DNA of 64,000 nt from CAIVVT01 sp963757265 (lineage in GTDB: Bacteria; Acidobacteriota; Terriglobia; Bryobacterales; Bryobacteraceae), in assembly GCA_963757265.1 (NCBI GenBank), contig CAVWRA010000006.1:3038001-3102000 (forward strand), written 5' to 3'. This document shows, one piece after another, positions 1 through 8,350 of this stretch (the first letter of the stretch is position 1; each line of letters starts with the position of its first letter). Below the pieces are notes generated by a model, which worked only from the letters and a program-made list of their open reading frames with translations, was not told the origin of the DNA and ran no database searches. The translations under genes were made by a program, and so were the position numbers.

Positions 1-1
1 C

Positions 2-1843
2 AACGTACCGGGCACGATCGTGGACATCCTGGCCGATCCGGTCCGCAGCCGGGTGTATCTGTTGCGGCAGGACAAGAACGAAGTTCTGGTGTACGACAGC
101 GGGACCTTGCAGCAGATCGGCGCGCCGCTTAGAACGGGCAACACGCCGGTCGGCATGGCCCTCACGCTGGATGACAGCGAGCTGATCGTGACTAGCGACA
201 ATTCCCAGATTGCCAACGTATTCGATCTCAATTCAGTGGGCGGACAGTCCTCGTCCTCGTCCCATGGCAGCGGGCGCGGGAGCGGCGCTTCGCCCGCGGG
301 GAGCATGACGGCTCAGGGCGGCCGGATTATGGTCCGGCACAGGCCTCGCGGCAGCGCCGACTTCATGCCCGATGAGCTGGGCGCCCTGGATCCGATCCTA
401 TTCCGCGCTGCCTACCCGCATTCCATCGCCGTGGGCAACGGAGCTGCCTGGGCGACCGTCCGCGCTGTGAACCCGCCCCAGGCGCTGTTCCAAGTCAACC
501 TCGGCTCCGGCTTTGCCGGCCCGCCGCCCAGCCTGGGCATCTACGACAATACCGATCTCAACACTGTTTCTCCCTCGGCGGTGCTGGCGGCATCGCCCTC
601 TCGCAATTCCATATTTCTGGCCGAACCGAACGGCACGGTAGTGCTGTGGGATGCGTTCTCCGGCTTCTGGGTGGTATCGCGTCAGGATCTCAGTTCCTTG
701 GGGGGCGCCTACGGCGCACTCAGCGACACTCTCTTCGTGGCCGACAACAATGTGTTCGACCAGGCCATGTTCCCGATCGGCCAGCTCGAATCCACGACCG
801 GCGTATCCTCGGGCGTCGGCGTGGCGCTCGATCCACAATCCGGACGGCCGGCTGGTCTGCGCACGACCGTAACTATGCCGTCGGCGCCGGGCATCCTGGA
901 GCGCTTCGGCATCAATCCGGCCGATAGCGCGTTCTATCTGCAGGCCTACAACGGAACTTCGATCACCGAGGCTCCGATCACGGCTGGCGGTCTGGCAGCC
1001 ATTAAACCGGTGGGCCAGACGGGACGCACCATTCTGCCCTTCAGCCGGGCCCTGGCGGTGGCGCCGAATCAGGGCTCCATCTTCCTGCTGAGCCAATCCG
1101 GCCTGACGGTGCTGCCATCCGATTTTGACGCCGCCTTGGCGATGCCGTCCGTCACCGGCGTGGTCAACTCTGCGGACGGCGGAACCGACATCGCTGTAGG
1201 CAGTGTGGTGTTGATTAACGGCACTAATCTTGCGCCGGATGAGGCCGTGGCCGGCGCGCCGCCGCTGCCTTCGACGCTCGGTGATACCTGCGTCACTGTG
1301 GACAACATCCCGCTGCCTCTGTTCCAGGTTTCCCCAACCCAGATCGAGGCGCAACTTCCCGCTTCGGTGAGCGGCAGTGAGCCGCTGGTGGTGCACAGTC
1401 CCGGTGGGCTGAGCACTCCGTTCACCCTGGATATCGTGGCCAGCGCGCCGGCGGTGCTGCACACTGCCGTGGGCGACGGCCAGACCGGGCTGCCGTCGGT
1501 CATCCGCCACGACGATGGAGAGCCGGTCGATTTCACCAATCCGATTCATCCCAACCAATCGATCTCGATTTACATGGAGGGGCTGGGACCGACGGTTCCG
1601 GTAGTGCCGCCCGGCACGCCCTCCCCGAGCAATCCGCCGGCGCTTCTGGCGACACCGCCCGTGGTGACGCTGGAAGGGGTCACCCTCACGGTTAGCTTTG
1701 CGGGGCTGGATCCGGGCCAGATCGGCGTCTACCGGATCGATGCTGCCATACCGTTCAACATCCCCAGCGCTGCCCAGGCTGCGCTGGTCGTAACTGCGGG
1801 CACTGCTTCCACAACGGTGCAGGTGAGAGTGGTGAATCCTTAG
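2..1843 (+). CDS. Secreted beta-propeller-like protein with TIGR03437 C-terminal domain (5' truncated)
   Basis: The frame is open from base 2, so the start lies outside the window and about 613 codons are visible. The first ~370 residues read like a beta-propeller or YncE-type repeat protein (for example VYLLRQDKNEVLVYDSG, then repeats about values over time). The last ~230 residues, from VVNSADGG and GSVVLINGTNLAP through FQVSPTQIEAQLP to the end, match the TIGR03437 domain, a domain expanded in Solibacter-type acidobacteria. Family knowledge suggests an exported or surface protein; its ligand is unknown. A Ser/Gly-rich linker lies near residues 75-100. The outer-membrane gene follows after 30 bp, so co-transcription is likely. 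Confidence 0.8.
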   Translation, partial: NVPGTIVDILADPVRSRVYLLRQDKNEVLVYDSGTLQQIGAPLRTGNTPVGMALTLDDSELIVTSDNSQIANVFDLNSVGGQSSSSSHGSGRGSGASPAGSMTAQGGRIMVRHRPRGSADFMPDELGALDPILFRAAYPHSIAVGNGAAWATVRAVNPPQALFQVNLGSGFAGPPPSLGIYDNTDLNTVSPSAVLAASPSRNSIFLAEPNGTVVLWDAFSGFWVVSRQDLSSLGGAYGALSDTLFVADNNVFDQAMFPIGQLESTTGVSSGVGVALDPQSGRPAGLRTTVTMPSAPGILERFGINPADSAFYLQAYNGTSITEAPITAGGLAAIKPVGQTGRTILPFSRALAVAPNQGSIFLLSQSGLTVLPSDFDAALAMPSVTGVVNSADGGTDIAVGSVVLINGTNLAPDEAVAGAPPLPSTLGDTCVTVDNIPLPLFQVSPTQIEAQLPASVSGSEPLVVHSPGGLSTPFTLDIVASAPAVLHTAVGDGQTGLPSVIRHDDGEPVDFTNPIHPNQSISIYMEGLGPTVPVVPPGTPSPSNPPALLATPPVVTLEGVTLTVSFAGLDPGQIGVYRIDAAIPFNIPSAAQAALVVTAGTASTTVQVRVVNP

Positions 1844-1873
1844 GCCGGCGCAGCATCAGGAGGATAGACAGAA

Positions 1874-2518
1874 ATGGTGAAGAGGATCTTTTTGACCTTG
1901 CTGGTCACCGCCTGCGCGGCCTGTGCCCAGACTTACTCGCTGGGCGTGTTGGGAGGTTACGGCGTTGCCCCGAGCCTCAACGTAAACCTCACCACCAGTA
2001 GCGGGCCGGAAAGCGCCTCGGCGGGCCTCAAAGGCGGTGGCGTGATCGGCGCCGTGGGCGGAGGAGACAATTCCAATTACTGGGGCGGCGAATTGCGCTA
2101 CATGTGCCGTTTCGGCGGCTTCAAATTGGCTTCCGATGGCACGGAGGTGGATTTCGGCGGGCACACGCACATTATTACGGGTGACATTCTCAGGTATTTC
2201 ACGCCGCGGGAATCCACGGTCCGCCCGTACGTCTCCTTCGGCGGGGGGGTCAGAATTCTGGTCGGCACAGGACAGGAATCCTCTACTCAGCCGCTGGGCG
2301 AATTCGCGGCCCTCACGGCGACCCGCGAGACGCAGGCCGTGGGTGATTTCGGGGTGGGGCTGAAATTCAAACTCAGCAAATCCATGAACCTGCGCCTGGA
2401 AGTGCGCGACTATATCGGCGCCGCGCCCAACAAGGTGATTGCGCCCAACTCCGGCGCCAACATCAGCGGCGTTTTGAACGACGTGATCGCCATGGCCGTG
2501 CTCTCCTACAGTTGGTAA
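1874..2518 (+). CDS. Outer-membrane beta-barrel-like protein, hypothetical
   Basis: This 214-residue protein begins with a clear Sec signal peptide (MVKRIFLTLLVTACAACA) and then shows alternating, glycine-rich strands ending in an aromatic residue (AVLSYSW at the C-terminus), the usual terminal signature of an outer-membrane barrel. The length fits an 8-stranded OmpW/OmpA-like barrel. An AGGAGG ribosome-binding site sits about 10 bases upstream of ATG. It follows the TIGR03437 protein closely and may be cotranscribed with it. No specific function can be assigned. Confidence 0.75.
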   Translation: MVKRIFLTLLVTACAACAQTYSLGVLGGYGVAPSLNVNLTTSSGPESASAGLKGGGVIGAVGGGDNSNYWGGELRYMCRFGGFKLASDGTEVDFGGHTHIITGDILRYFTPRESTVRPYVSFGGGVRILVGTGQESSTQPLGEFAALTATRETQAVGDFGVGLKFKLSKSMNLRLEVRDYIGAAPNKVIAPNSGANISGVLNDVIAMAVLSYSW

Positions 2519-2553
2519 GGTCGTCCTGCACGCGCTGCGGCCTCTCGGCCTAC

Positions 2554-2690
2554 TTTCAGAGCCGCGTCTTGTTTCAGAGCCGCGTCTTGTTTCCGAGCCG
2601 CGACCGCGAGGGAGCGGGTGTGTTCCTGAGCCGCGACCGTGAGGGAGCGGTGGCGTTGTTTCTGAGCCGCGACCGTAAGCCGGCCAATCG
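2554..2690. repeat. Short tandem/dispersed repeat, five GAGCCGCG units
   Basis: Two identical 18-bp units (2554-2571 and 2572-2589; TTTCAGAGCCGCGTCTTG) are followed by three longer units of about 33-36 bp, each starting TTTCCGAGCCGCGACCG or a near variant and carrying GAGGGAGCGG. Translated either way they give repeated RDREGA or LTVAAQ-type peptides with no coding character. Such sequences are dispersed between genes in Acidobacteria. They fill the space between the barrel gene and the convergent HDOD gene. Confidence 0.75.
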
Positions 2691-2706
2691 GCGCTTTCAG
2701 CAACCC

Positions 2707-3549
2707 CTAATTCAGCGTCCACTCCATGGCGTCCACCTTTTCGGTGATCTCCTGGCGCGTTTTTTCATCGCTCAGGAGTTCCTGAGCCAGAGGAGGCAAT
2801 TCCTCCACCGGCTTGGCGGGGCCCGGGGTGACCGCAAACCCGAATTGATTGGCCACCGAGCAGCCGACATGCACCAGCCGGGTCGTCGGGCTCTTGCAGT
2901 TTTCGGGGTCATGGTGATGCGCCGCGGCATCCACCATCTCGGCCGGAATGGACCATTTGCGCAACAGGGCGGCGCCCAGCTCGCAGTGCTCCACACCGAA
3001 ATTCTCGCGTTCCAGTTCCATCAGACTACAGCCCCGCTCCGCGGCTTCACCGAGCACGTTGCCGTACTGGATGGGAAACGCTTCAAACAGAACTAACTGG
3101 CCGATGCTGTGCATCAGGCCGCACATATAACTGTATTCGTCAACCATGTTGCGGTACGAGAGGCGCTTGGAGAGCAGCGCCGTGGCCAGATTATGCCGCC
3201 ACCACGGCCGCATTGCCTGGCGGCCGCGGCCGCCTGGGACCATGCGCCACATCGCGGTGTTGAGAATCAGCATGCCGACACGGTCCATGCCCAGCGTCAG
3301 CAGCGCGATGGGGATGCTGCGGATCTCGCCCAGAGTGCCGAACAGCGGCGAGTTGGCGGCCCTCAGCAAGGTGGCCGACAGGGCGGCGTCGGTGCGCAGC
3401 AGGCTGCCCAGTTGCTCGTAGCTGACTGCGTCCTGCGAGATCAGCTGCATCAGCCGCAGCGCGACGGACGGAAATGTGGGCAGTTTGCACGCGGACACCA
3501 GGTTGGTCGCGCGCTCTTCGGTTGTCGTGGTAGGAGTGCCAAAGCCCAT
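2707..3549 (-). CDS. HDOD domain protein
   Basis: This 280-residue protein carries an HDOD domain over about residues 20-215. It starts with the typical LPTFPSVALRLMQLI segment, followed by LLRTDAALSATLLRAANSP, GLMHSIGQLVLFEAF and HHHDPE. HDOD proteins are non-catalytic relatives of HD phosphohydrolases that act in signalling, motility or the cell cycle. Here the HD pair is HS, agreeing with loss of metal catalysis. It is transcribed divergently from the OPT transporter with 141 bp between starts. No receiver or GGDEF domain is attached, so the pathway it serves cannot be read from the sequence. Confidence 0.85.
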   Translation of the reverse strand: MGFGTPTTTTEERATNLVSACKLPTFPSVALRLMQLISQDAVSYEQLGSLLRTDAALSATLLRAANSPLFGTLGEIRSIPIALLTLGMDRVGMLILNTAMWRMVPGGRGRQAMRPWWRHNLATALLSKRLSYRNMVDEYSYMCGLMHSIGQLVLFEAFPIQYGNVLGEAAERGCSLMELERENFGVEHCELGAALLRKWSIPAEMVDAAAHHHDPENCKSPTTRLVHVGCSVANQFGFAVTPGPAKPVEELPPLAQELLSDEKTRQEITEKVDAMEWTLN

Positions 3550-3690
3550 ACGTTATGCGTATCGTCGGAAACGGCCCTTTTTCCAGCCAATATCGCTTTT
3601 CTCCCGGCGCGTATGCCTCCCGCGCGGCCAGCCGGTGGTTCGCGATCGTAGTAGGATACTTGCTGCCACACCCCTGAGGAGACTCGCCGC

Positions 3691-5733
3691 ATGCCGCTCG
3701 ACCCCGCCACGGAACTGCCCTCCAATGCCTACACGCCGCTCGCTCCAGAGAGCGTCTACCAGCCGGTGATTCCCGCCTCCGCCAGTGTCGCCGAGTTGAC
3801 GCCCCGTTCCGTGGGCTGGGGACTGCTGCTGTGTGTTGTCTTCACGGTTGCATCGGCCTACTCGGGCCTTAAGGTGGGCCAGGTGATGGAAGCGGCGATC
3901 CCCATCTCGATCCTGGCCATTGGCCTGGCGCGGCTCTATCCCCGTCGCTCCACCATCCTGGAAAACGTCATCATCACCGGCATCGGCGGCCTGGCCGGGT
4001 CGATCGTCGCCGGCGCGATTTTCACTCTGCCGGCGCTCTACATCCTGAAGCTCGACCCGCATCCCGTTCAGACCATCTTCATCTGCCTCGCCGGAGGTTG
4101 CCTGGGCGTGGCATTTCTGATCCCGCTGCGCCGCTACTTCGTCCGCGAGATGCACGGCCGCCTCCCGTACCCCGAAGCAACGGCCATCACCGAGGTCCTG
4201 GTGACGGGCGAAAAGGGTGGTTCCCAGGCCCGGCTGTTGCTCGAGGCCACGGCCATCGCGGGCGTATACGATTTCCTGGTGACCACCTTCCACGTGTGGA
4301 AGGAGTACCTGGATTTTCAATTCGTTCCCGTGGTGCGAACTCTGGCCGAACGCGCCAGGGTAGCGGTCAGCTTCGACGCCATCGGCTTCATCCTCGGGCT
4401 GGGCTATGTCATCGGCCTGCGCAGTTCCCTGATTCTGTGCGCCGGCGGCGTATTCTCCAATCTCGTGCTCGTGCCGCTGATCTGGATGATCGGCCGCCAT
4501 CTGCCCGATGTCTCCGTCTATCCCGCACAGGTCCCGATCGCCCACATGACGGCCGTGCAGATCTTTCGTGGCTACGTGCGCTACGTGGGCGTCGGCGCCA
4601 TCGCGACGGCCGGTATCTTCGGGATCCTGAAGTCGATGCGCATCGTTGCCGGCAGCTTCGGCGTCGCCCTGCGCGCCTTTCGCCACGGCGAGGCCTCGAC
4701 CGGCGAACGCACCGACCGCGACATCCCGGTCCTCTCCCTTCTGCTGTGCATCGTCGTCAGCGCCCTCGCTGTCGGGTTCTTTCTGGGCCGTCTCAGCCCC
4801 TCGCCGGCCGTCATCCTCGCCGGCCTGGCGCTGACGCTGGTCTTCGCCTTCTTCTTTACCTCCGTCGCCGCCAACGCCATCGCCACCACGGCCCGCAATC
4901 CGGTTTCGGGGATGACCATGCTGACCATCATCATCTCCTCCATCGTGTTGCTGCGCCTCGGCCTCTCCGGCCCCACAGGCATGTTCTTCGTCATGGCCAT
5001 CGCCGGCATGGTATGCACCGCGCTGTCCGTCTCCGGCCAGGCCATCACGGACTTCAAGACCGGCTACTGGCTCGGCTCCACGCCCGCCGCCCAGGAGAAG
5101 GTCAAGTTCCTGGGCGTGATCGCCGCCTCGGTCGCGGTCGGTCTCACGATCGTCGTCCTGGCGCGGGCTTTTCAATTCGGCGAGGCCGCGCCGGGCGACA
5201 CGCGCGTCGTGCTGGCCTCGCCTCAGGCGTCCATCATGAAGGCGCTGGTCGAGGGCTTCATGAGCCGACAGCCCGTGGCCTACATCCTGTTCGGCGCGGG
5301 CGCCGCGGTCGCCGTCATCATGGAGATGCTGGGTGTCCCGGCGCTGATCTTCGCCCTGGGCATGTACCTGCCGCTGGAGTTGAATACGCCCGCCCTGGTC
5401 GGCGGTTTCCTGGCGCACTTTCTCGGCCGGCGCGCGGACAAGCTAGGCGGCGCGCGCGGCAACCGCGTCCGCGAGCGCGGCGTGATCATTGCCTCCGGAC
5501 TGATGGCCGGCGGCGCGCTGGGAGGCGTCTTCGGCGCGGCTTGCCGCCTGATCCCGCATTTCACCCTCATTCCGCGTTTTATCGTCATTCCTGCCTTCTC
5601 CGAGGATTGGATCCGCACGCCCTTCTATGACCATGAGATGATTTCACAATTGGTTTCCACCCTTCTGTTCGCCGGCCTGTGCGCCTACTTGTGGTGGGGA
5701 TCGGTTCGGCACAAGGAGGAAACTGAGCCGTGA
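3691..5733 (+). CDS. OPT family oligopeptide (or metal-chelate) transporter
   Basis: This 680-residue polytopic membrane protein begins its membrane domain with TPRSVGWGLLLCVVFTVASA and the YSGLKVGQVMEAAIPISI segment typical of prokaryotic OPT transporters. Many further hydrophobic segments run to near the C-terminus. Family knowledge gives proton-driven uptake of small peptides or metal-chelate complexes across the inner membrane. A GAGGAG ribosome-binding site precedes ATG. The stop overlaps the GTG start of the next gene (GTGA), and a strong AAGGAGG just inside the 3' end serves that gene, so the two are translationally coupled. Confidence 0.92.
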   Translation: MPLDPATELPSNAYTPLAPESVYQPVIPASASVAELTPRSVGWGLLLCVVFTVASAYSGLKVGQVMEAAIPISILAIGLARLYPRRSTILENVIITGIGGLAGSIVAGAIFTLPALYILKLDPHPVQTIFICLAGGCLGVAFLIPLRRYFVREMHGRLPYPEATAITEVLVTGEKGGSQARLLLEATAIAGVYDFLVTTFHVWKEYLDFQFVPVVRTLAERARVAVSFDAIGFILGLGYVIGLRSSLILCAGGVFSNLVLVPLIWMIGRHLPDVSVYPAQVPIAHMTAVQIFRGYVRYVGVGAIATAGIFGILKSMRIVAGSFGVALRAFRHGEASTGERTDRDIPVLSLLLCIVVSALAVGFFLGRLSPSPAVILAGLALTLVFAFFFTSVAANAIATTARNPVSGMTMLTIIISSIVLLRLGLSGPTGMFFVMAIAGMVCTALSVSGQAITDFKTGYWLGSTPAAQEKVKFLGVIAASVAVGLTIVVLARAFQFGEAAPGDTRVVLASPQASIMKALVEGFMSRQPVAYILFGAGAAVAVIMEMLGVPALIFALGMYLPLELNTPALVGGFLAHFLGRRADKLGGARGNRVRERGVIIASGLMAGGALGGVFGAACRLIPHFTLIPRFIVIPAFSEDWIRTPFYDHEMISQLVSTLLFAGLCAYLWWGSVRHKEETEP

Positions 5734-7097
5734 GCGGCCATCTTGAGGAACTGATTGGCAACTCGATTCTAGGCATCGACACCCTGTGGGGCGGCGACGT
5801 CCTGTGCGCCTCGGGCACGGGGCGTTTCATTGCCGATTCCTGGTTCTCCGGCCAGCCCCTTCCCGCGGCCTACACCCATCCCGCCGCCGCGCCGCTGCGC
5901 GCCTCCGGCGGCGTTTCCGCGAAAACCCCCGACCCTGCGGCCATCGACGCCTACCTCGCCGCGGTTAACATTCCCGCCGCCATCCACGGCCTCACCGCCG
6001 GGGCCGCCGCGCTGGGCGGCTTGCGCGGCGAGTACCTGTCCGGACTCGCCCTGTGCTTCGAGACCATGTGGGATCTCGCCCTGGAAATCATCGGGCGCGG
6101 GGCACCGGTGCCCTATGAACGTTGCGTGCTGGCCTCCACGGGGCGCGCTCCCGAGCCCTCCGACCCGGCCGCGAAACGCGAGCGCGTCGCCGGGTTGCTG
6201 GCCCGCGCCGGATTCCCCTCTCGCACCCGCGACGAGTTGCTCGCCGCCGTGGACGGCTGGCGCAAATCCCGCGCCGTCGGCATGGCCTCCATCCGCACCC
6301 TCGGCGCCGCCGTCATCGCCTATTGCGACGCCCTCACCGCGCGGCACGTCGTGCCGCATCTCCCGCCCGAGCTCCACTTTGTCCCGCGCGCCAATATCGA
6401 ATTCCTGCCCATCCGCGAAGCCTGGTTCTCCGGCTCGATGAACTATCTCGGCCGCGCCCGCCACTTGGACGGCGCCCCGCAATACGAAGCGACCTACGAG
6501 ATCAATGCCTCGCTCGAAATATCGGTGCCCGAGTTCCTGCAACTGGTCAGCCACGAAGTGGTCCCCGGCCACGTCACCACCTTCGCCTATCTCCAGAACC
6601 TGTATTGGCGTGGCGCGGTGGGTTTCGAAGCCTCCGTCCTGACCATGAACACGCGCGCCGCGGCGCTGTTCGAGGGCATCGCGAACAACGCGATTCTGAT
6701 GGCCCACGGCGTGACCGAGGTGGAACAACTGCCCGACGAGGATCTGCAGATCGGCGTGCTGCTGGCACTGCTGCAGGACGACGCCAAGAACCAGTCCTCC
6801 TATCTCACCTGGGGAATGAACGTCCCGCAGCCGCAAGTGGCGCAGACGCTGCGGGACGACTTCCTGGTATCGCTGGAACGCGCGGACAAGCTCTCCGGCG
6901 CCTGGGGACGCCATCCGCTGCTGGGCCGCATGTACCTGCCGGCCTATCGTGCCGGCACGGACAAGGTGGCCCAGTTGCGGCGGCGCTTCTCCGCCCAGGA
7001 ATTGCTGCCGGTGCTCTACGGCTGCTCAGGCCTCGTGGACGTGGCGATGATCGAAAGCGTCGTCAATCAGGAGTCCGGCGGACGCGCGCGAGGGTGA
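5730..7097 (+). CDS. Predicted zinc metallopeptidase-like protein (DUF885-like HEVVPGH motif)
   Basis: This 455-residue soluble protein has no signal peptide. Residues 275-281 read HEVVPGH, the HExxPGH pattern of DUF885-type metalloproteins, and a candidate third ligand is E315 in FEGIANN, about 35-40 residues downstream as in gluzincins. The GTG start overlaps the OPT stop by four bases and is served by AAGGAGG at 5713-5720. Coupling to an OPT transporter suggests cytoplasmic cleavage of imported peptides, which is inference. Outside the motif the sequence is not recognised, so the family match is remote. Confidence 0.6.
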   Translation: MSGHLEELIGNSILGIDTLWGGDVLCASGTGRFIADSWFSGQPLPAAYTHPAAAPLRASGGVSAKTPDPAAIDAYLAAVNIPAAIHGLTAGAAALGGLRGEYLSGLALCFETMWDLALEIIGRGAPVPYERCVLASTGRAPEPSDPAAKRERVAGLLARAGFPSRTRDELLAAVDGWRKSRAVGMASIRTLGAAVIAYCDALTARHVVPHLPPELHFVPRANIEFLPIREAWFSGSMNYLGRARHLDGAPQYEATYEINASLEISVPEFLQLVSHEVVPGHVTTFAYLQNLYWRGAVGFEASVLTMNTRAAALFEGIANNAILMAHGVTEVEQLPDEDLQIGVLLALLQDDAKNQSSYLTWGMNVPQPQVAQTLRDDFLVSLERADKLSGAWGRHPLLGRMYLPAYRAGTDKVAQLRRRFSAQELLPVLYGCSGLVDVAMIESVVNQESGGRARG

Positions 7098-7160
7098 GCC
7101 GGCAGCGGCCGGCAAGGGTTCCGCCAGATGGCCGGGCGGGGCTGGATCCAAGAAGGCAGT

Positions 7161-7184
7161 CCGCTCAGCTTGAGCGGAGTTTTT
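7161..7184 (+). terminator. Rho-independent terminator after the OPT/metallopeptidase operon
   Basis: A perfect 7-bp stem, CCGCTCA-GCT-TGAGCGG, is followed by AGTTTTT on the plus strand, 64 bases after the stop codon. Confidence 0.8.
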
Positions 7185-7210
7185 ACTGAAAATAAATGAC
7201 TTATCTACAG

Positions 7211-7235
7211 AAAACCCGCTCAGGCTGAGCGGGTT
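7211..7235 (-). terminator. Rho-independent terminator after the restriction gene
   Basis: A perfect 10-bp stem, AACCCGCTCA-GGC-TGAGCGGGTT, ends in TTTT when read on the minus strand. It lies 80 bases past the stop of the nuclease gene. Its core is nearly the same as the plus-strand terminator at 7161-7177, so the two convergent operons end in paired look-alike hairpins. Confidence 0.75.
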
Positions 7236-7314
7236 GCCCCGACGCCCGCGCCCGATCCGCGGCTTCAAGACGCACGCGTCCGCGCCTCGCCGCAGGCTCG
7301 CGAGTCCCAATCGC

Positions 7315-8016
7315 CTATGAATAGAGTCGCTTCTTCGTGCCGGCCAGGAACCAGCCAATGCAGCGATTCAAGTCGTCGGTCCAGTATTCGTCAACGCACT
7401 CGGGAACAGGCTGGAAGATCTCAATCAACTTCGGTTGCTTCGAACGTGGCAGTAGCCAGTTGCCCACCGTATAGACGAAACGCTTCCAATCCCCAGTGGA
7501 AGGATGCAGACTCACGGCGAGAATGTCGAAGTCGCCAAACCGATAAGGGCGCGTCTTCTGCCCGCCCCTTTCGCCGCTCCTAGTTTTCTGCACCTCGACG
7601 ACGTAGATTTTGCCGGCGGGGCATTTTAGGGCCGCTCGCGAGCGCGCGGCGAATTCCTTGGGAATGCCCACCTGCCTCCGCTGGAGCTTCACCTGAATCC
7701 GCACGCCTGCCGGTCCTTTCTCCAACAGGAAGTCGTAGGCTTGGTCACCCACAATGGCGACTGCATTCCAGCCTGCTACCGCGAGCTGCGGCAACACCAT
7801 CTCTTCAAAGGTGGCCTCCGCTAGGATTCCACGAATGCCACGCTGCGTCAGATCAGAGGAACGCGCGATCGCAGTCAGGATGGCTTCAGCCGTGGTGCTC
7901 CATTGCCGTTCGAGCGGATGAGGTGCAACCCGCTGCCGCAGATGGTTCAGGACGAGCCGTCGCTCTTCCTCGGCCAGCCCGTCGATCAAGTCGCATACTT
8001 CCTTCAACGCACTCAT
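7315..8016 (-). CDS. Predicted PD-(D/E)XK restriction endonuclease
   Basis: This 233-residue protein has the order expected of an archaeal-resolvase/Mrr-like nuclease core: E71-E72 in the helix before a strand, D95 in AYDFLLEK, and Q108-V-K110 in VRIQVKLQRR, a D...QxK variant of PD-(D/E)XK. It is the second gene of an operon behind a 66-residue HTH protein (ATGA overlap at 8013-8016) and diverges from a DNA methyltransferase, which is the layout of a type II restriction-modification system. The target sequence cannot be read. The N-terminal ~65 residues look helical and may bind DNA. The nuclease assignment rests on motif and context. Confidence 0.65.
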   Translation of the reverse strand: MSALKEVCDLIDGLAEEERRLVLNHLRQRVAPHPLERQWSTTAEAILTAIARSSDLTQRGIRGILAEATFEEMVLPQLAVAGWNAVAIVGDQAYDFLLEKGPAGVRIQVKLQRRQVGIPKEFAARSRAALKCPAGKIYVVEVQKTRSGERGGQKTRPYRFGDFDILAVSLHPSTGDWKRFVYTVGNWLLPRSKQPKLIEIFQPVPECVDEYWTDDLNRCIGWFLAGTKKRLYS

Positions 8017-8213
8017 TTAGGAGGCCTTCCAGCCGGCTCCGGCCTGAACTCCTCCACCTCTTTGCGCCGGACGAGCAGGCGTCCACCGATCTTCAGCACA
8101 GATAACCGTCCCTTCTTGACGAGGAGCGCGATCGCCTGCCGCGACACGCCGCGGAGCCTAGAGGCTTCGGCTTGGGAGATCCATTCGCTCGGGTCGCGGA
8201 AATTACTTGACAT
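8013..8213 (-). CDS. Excisionase-family HTH protein, likely controller of the R-M unit
   Basis: The 66-residue protein is almost entirely one winged-helix/MerR-like excisionase domain: WISQAEASRLRGVSRQAIAL forms the HTH, then a basic wing with RLLVRRKEVEEF. The ATG at 8211-8213 is chosen over a TTG two codons upstream. Its stop overlaps the nuclease start. It lies exactly where C (controller) proteins sit in controlled R-M systems, beside a palindromic intergenic region, so control of the nuclease and methyltransferase promoters is inferred. It is not the usual Xre-type C protein. Confidence 0.75.
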   Translation of the reverse strand: MSSNFRDPSEWISQAEASRLRGVSRQAIALLVKKGRLSVLKIGGRLLVRRKEVEEFRPEPAGRPPK

Positions 8214-8250
8214 TGACAATCAATTATGCAATGATCGAATCATTGATAAT
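8213..8250. promoter_or_regulatory. Divergent promoter/operator region of the R-M unit
   Basis: The A+T-rich gap between the HTH gene and the methyltransferase holds a perfect 17-bp palindrome, CAATGAT-CGA-ATCATTG (8229-8245), next to ATTGA-CAA-TCAAT (8212-8224) and a further ATTGATAATCAT. A TTGACA hexamer (8213-8218) and a GATAAT (8245-8250) occur on the plus strand, though not at ideal spacing to each other. Repeated TGAT/ATCA half-sites suggest the binding site of the 66-residue HTH protein. Confidence 0.6.
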
Positions 8251-8350
8251 CATATCGAGAAGCATTGGAGTGTGACCGCCCTTGTCAGGAACCCACGCGC
8301 ATAAGGAGTTGAACGGAGTCGATGTGGCGGCCTCGCTCGGAGAGGAGCCC

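Noticed and set aside
3553..5418. Long minus-strand frame (621 codons) opposite the OPT transporter
   Set aside because: It is the high-GC shadow of the transporter frame: extreme Arg/Gly/Asp composition, no start signal and no protein-like motif.
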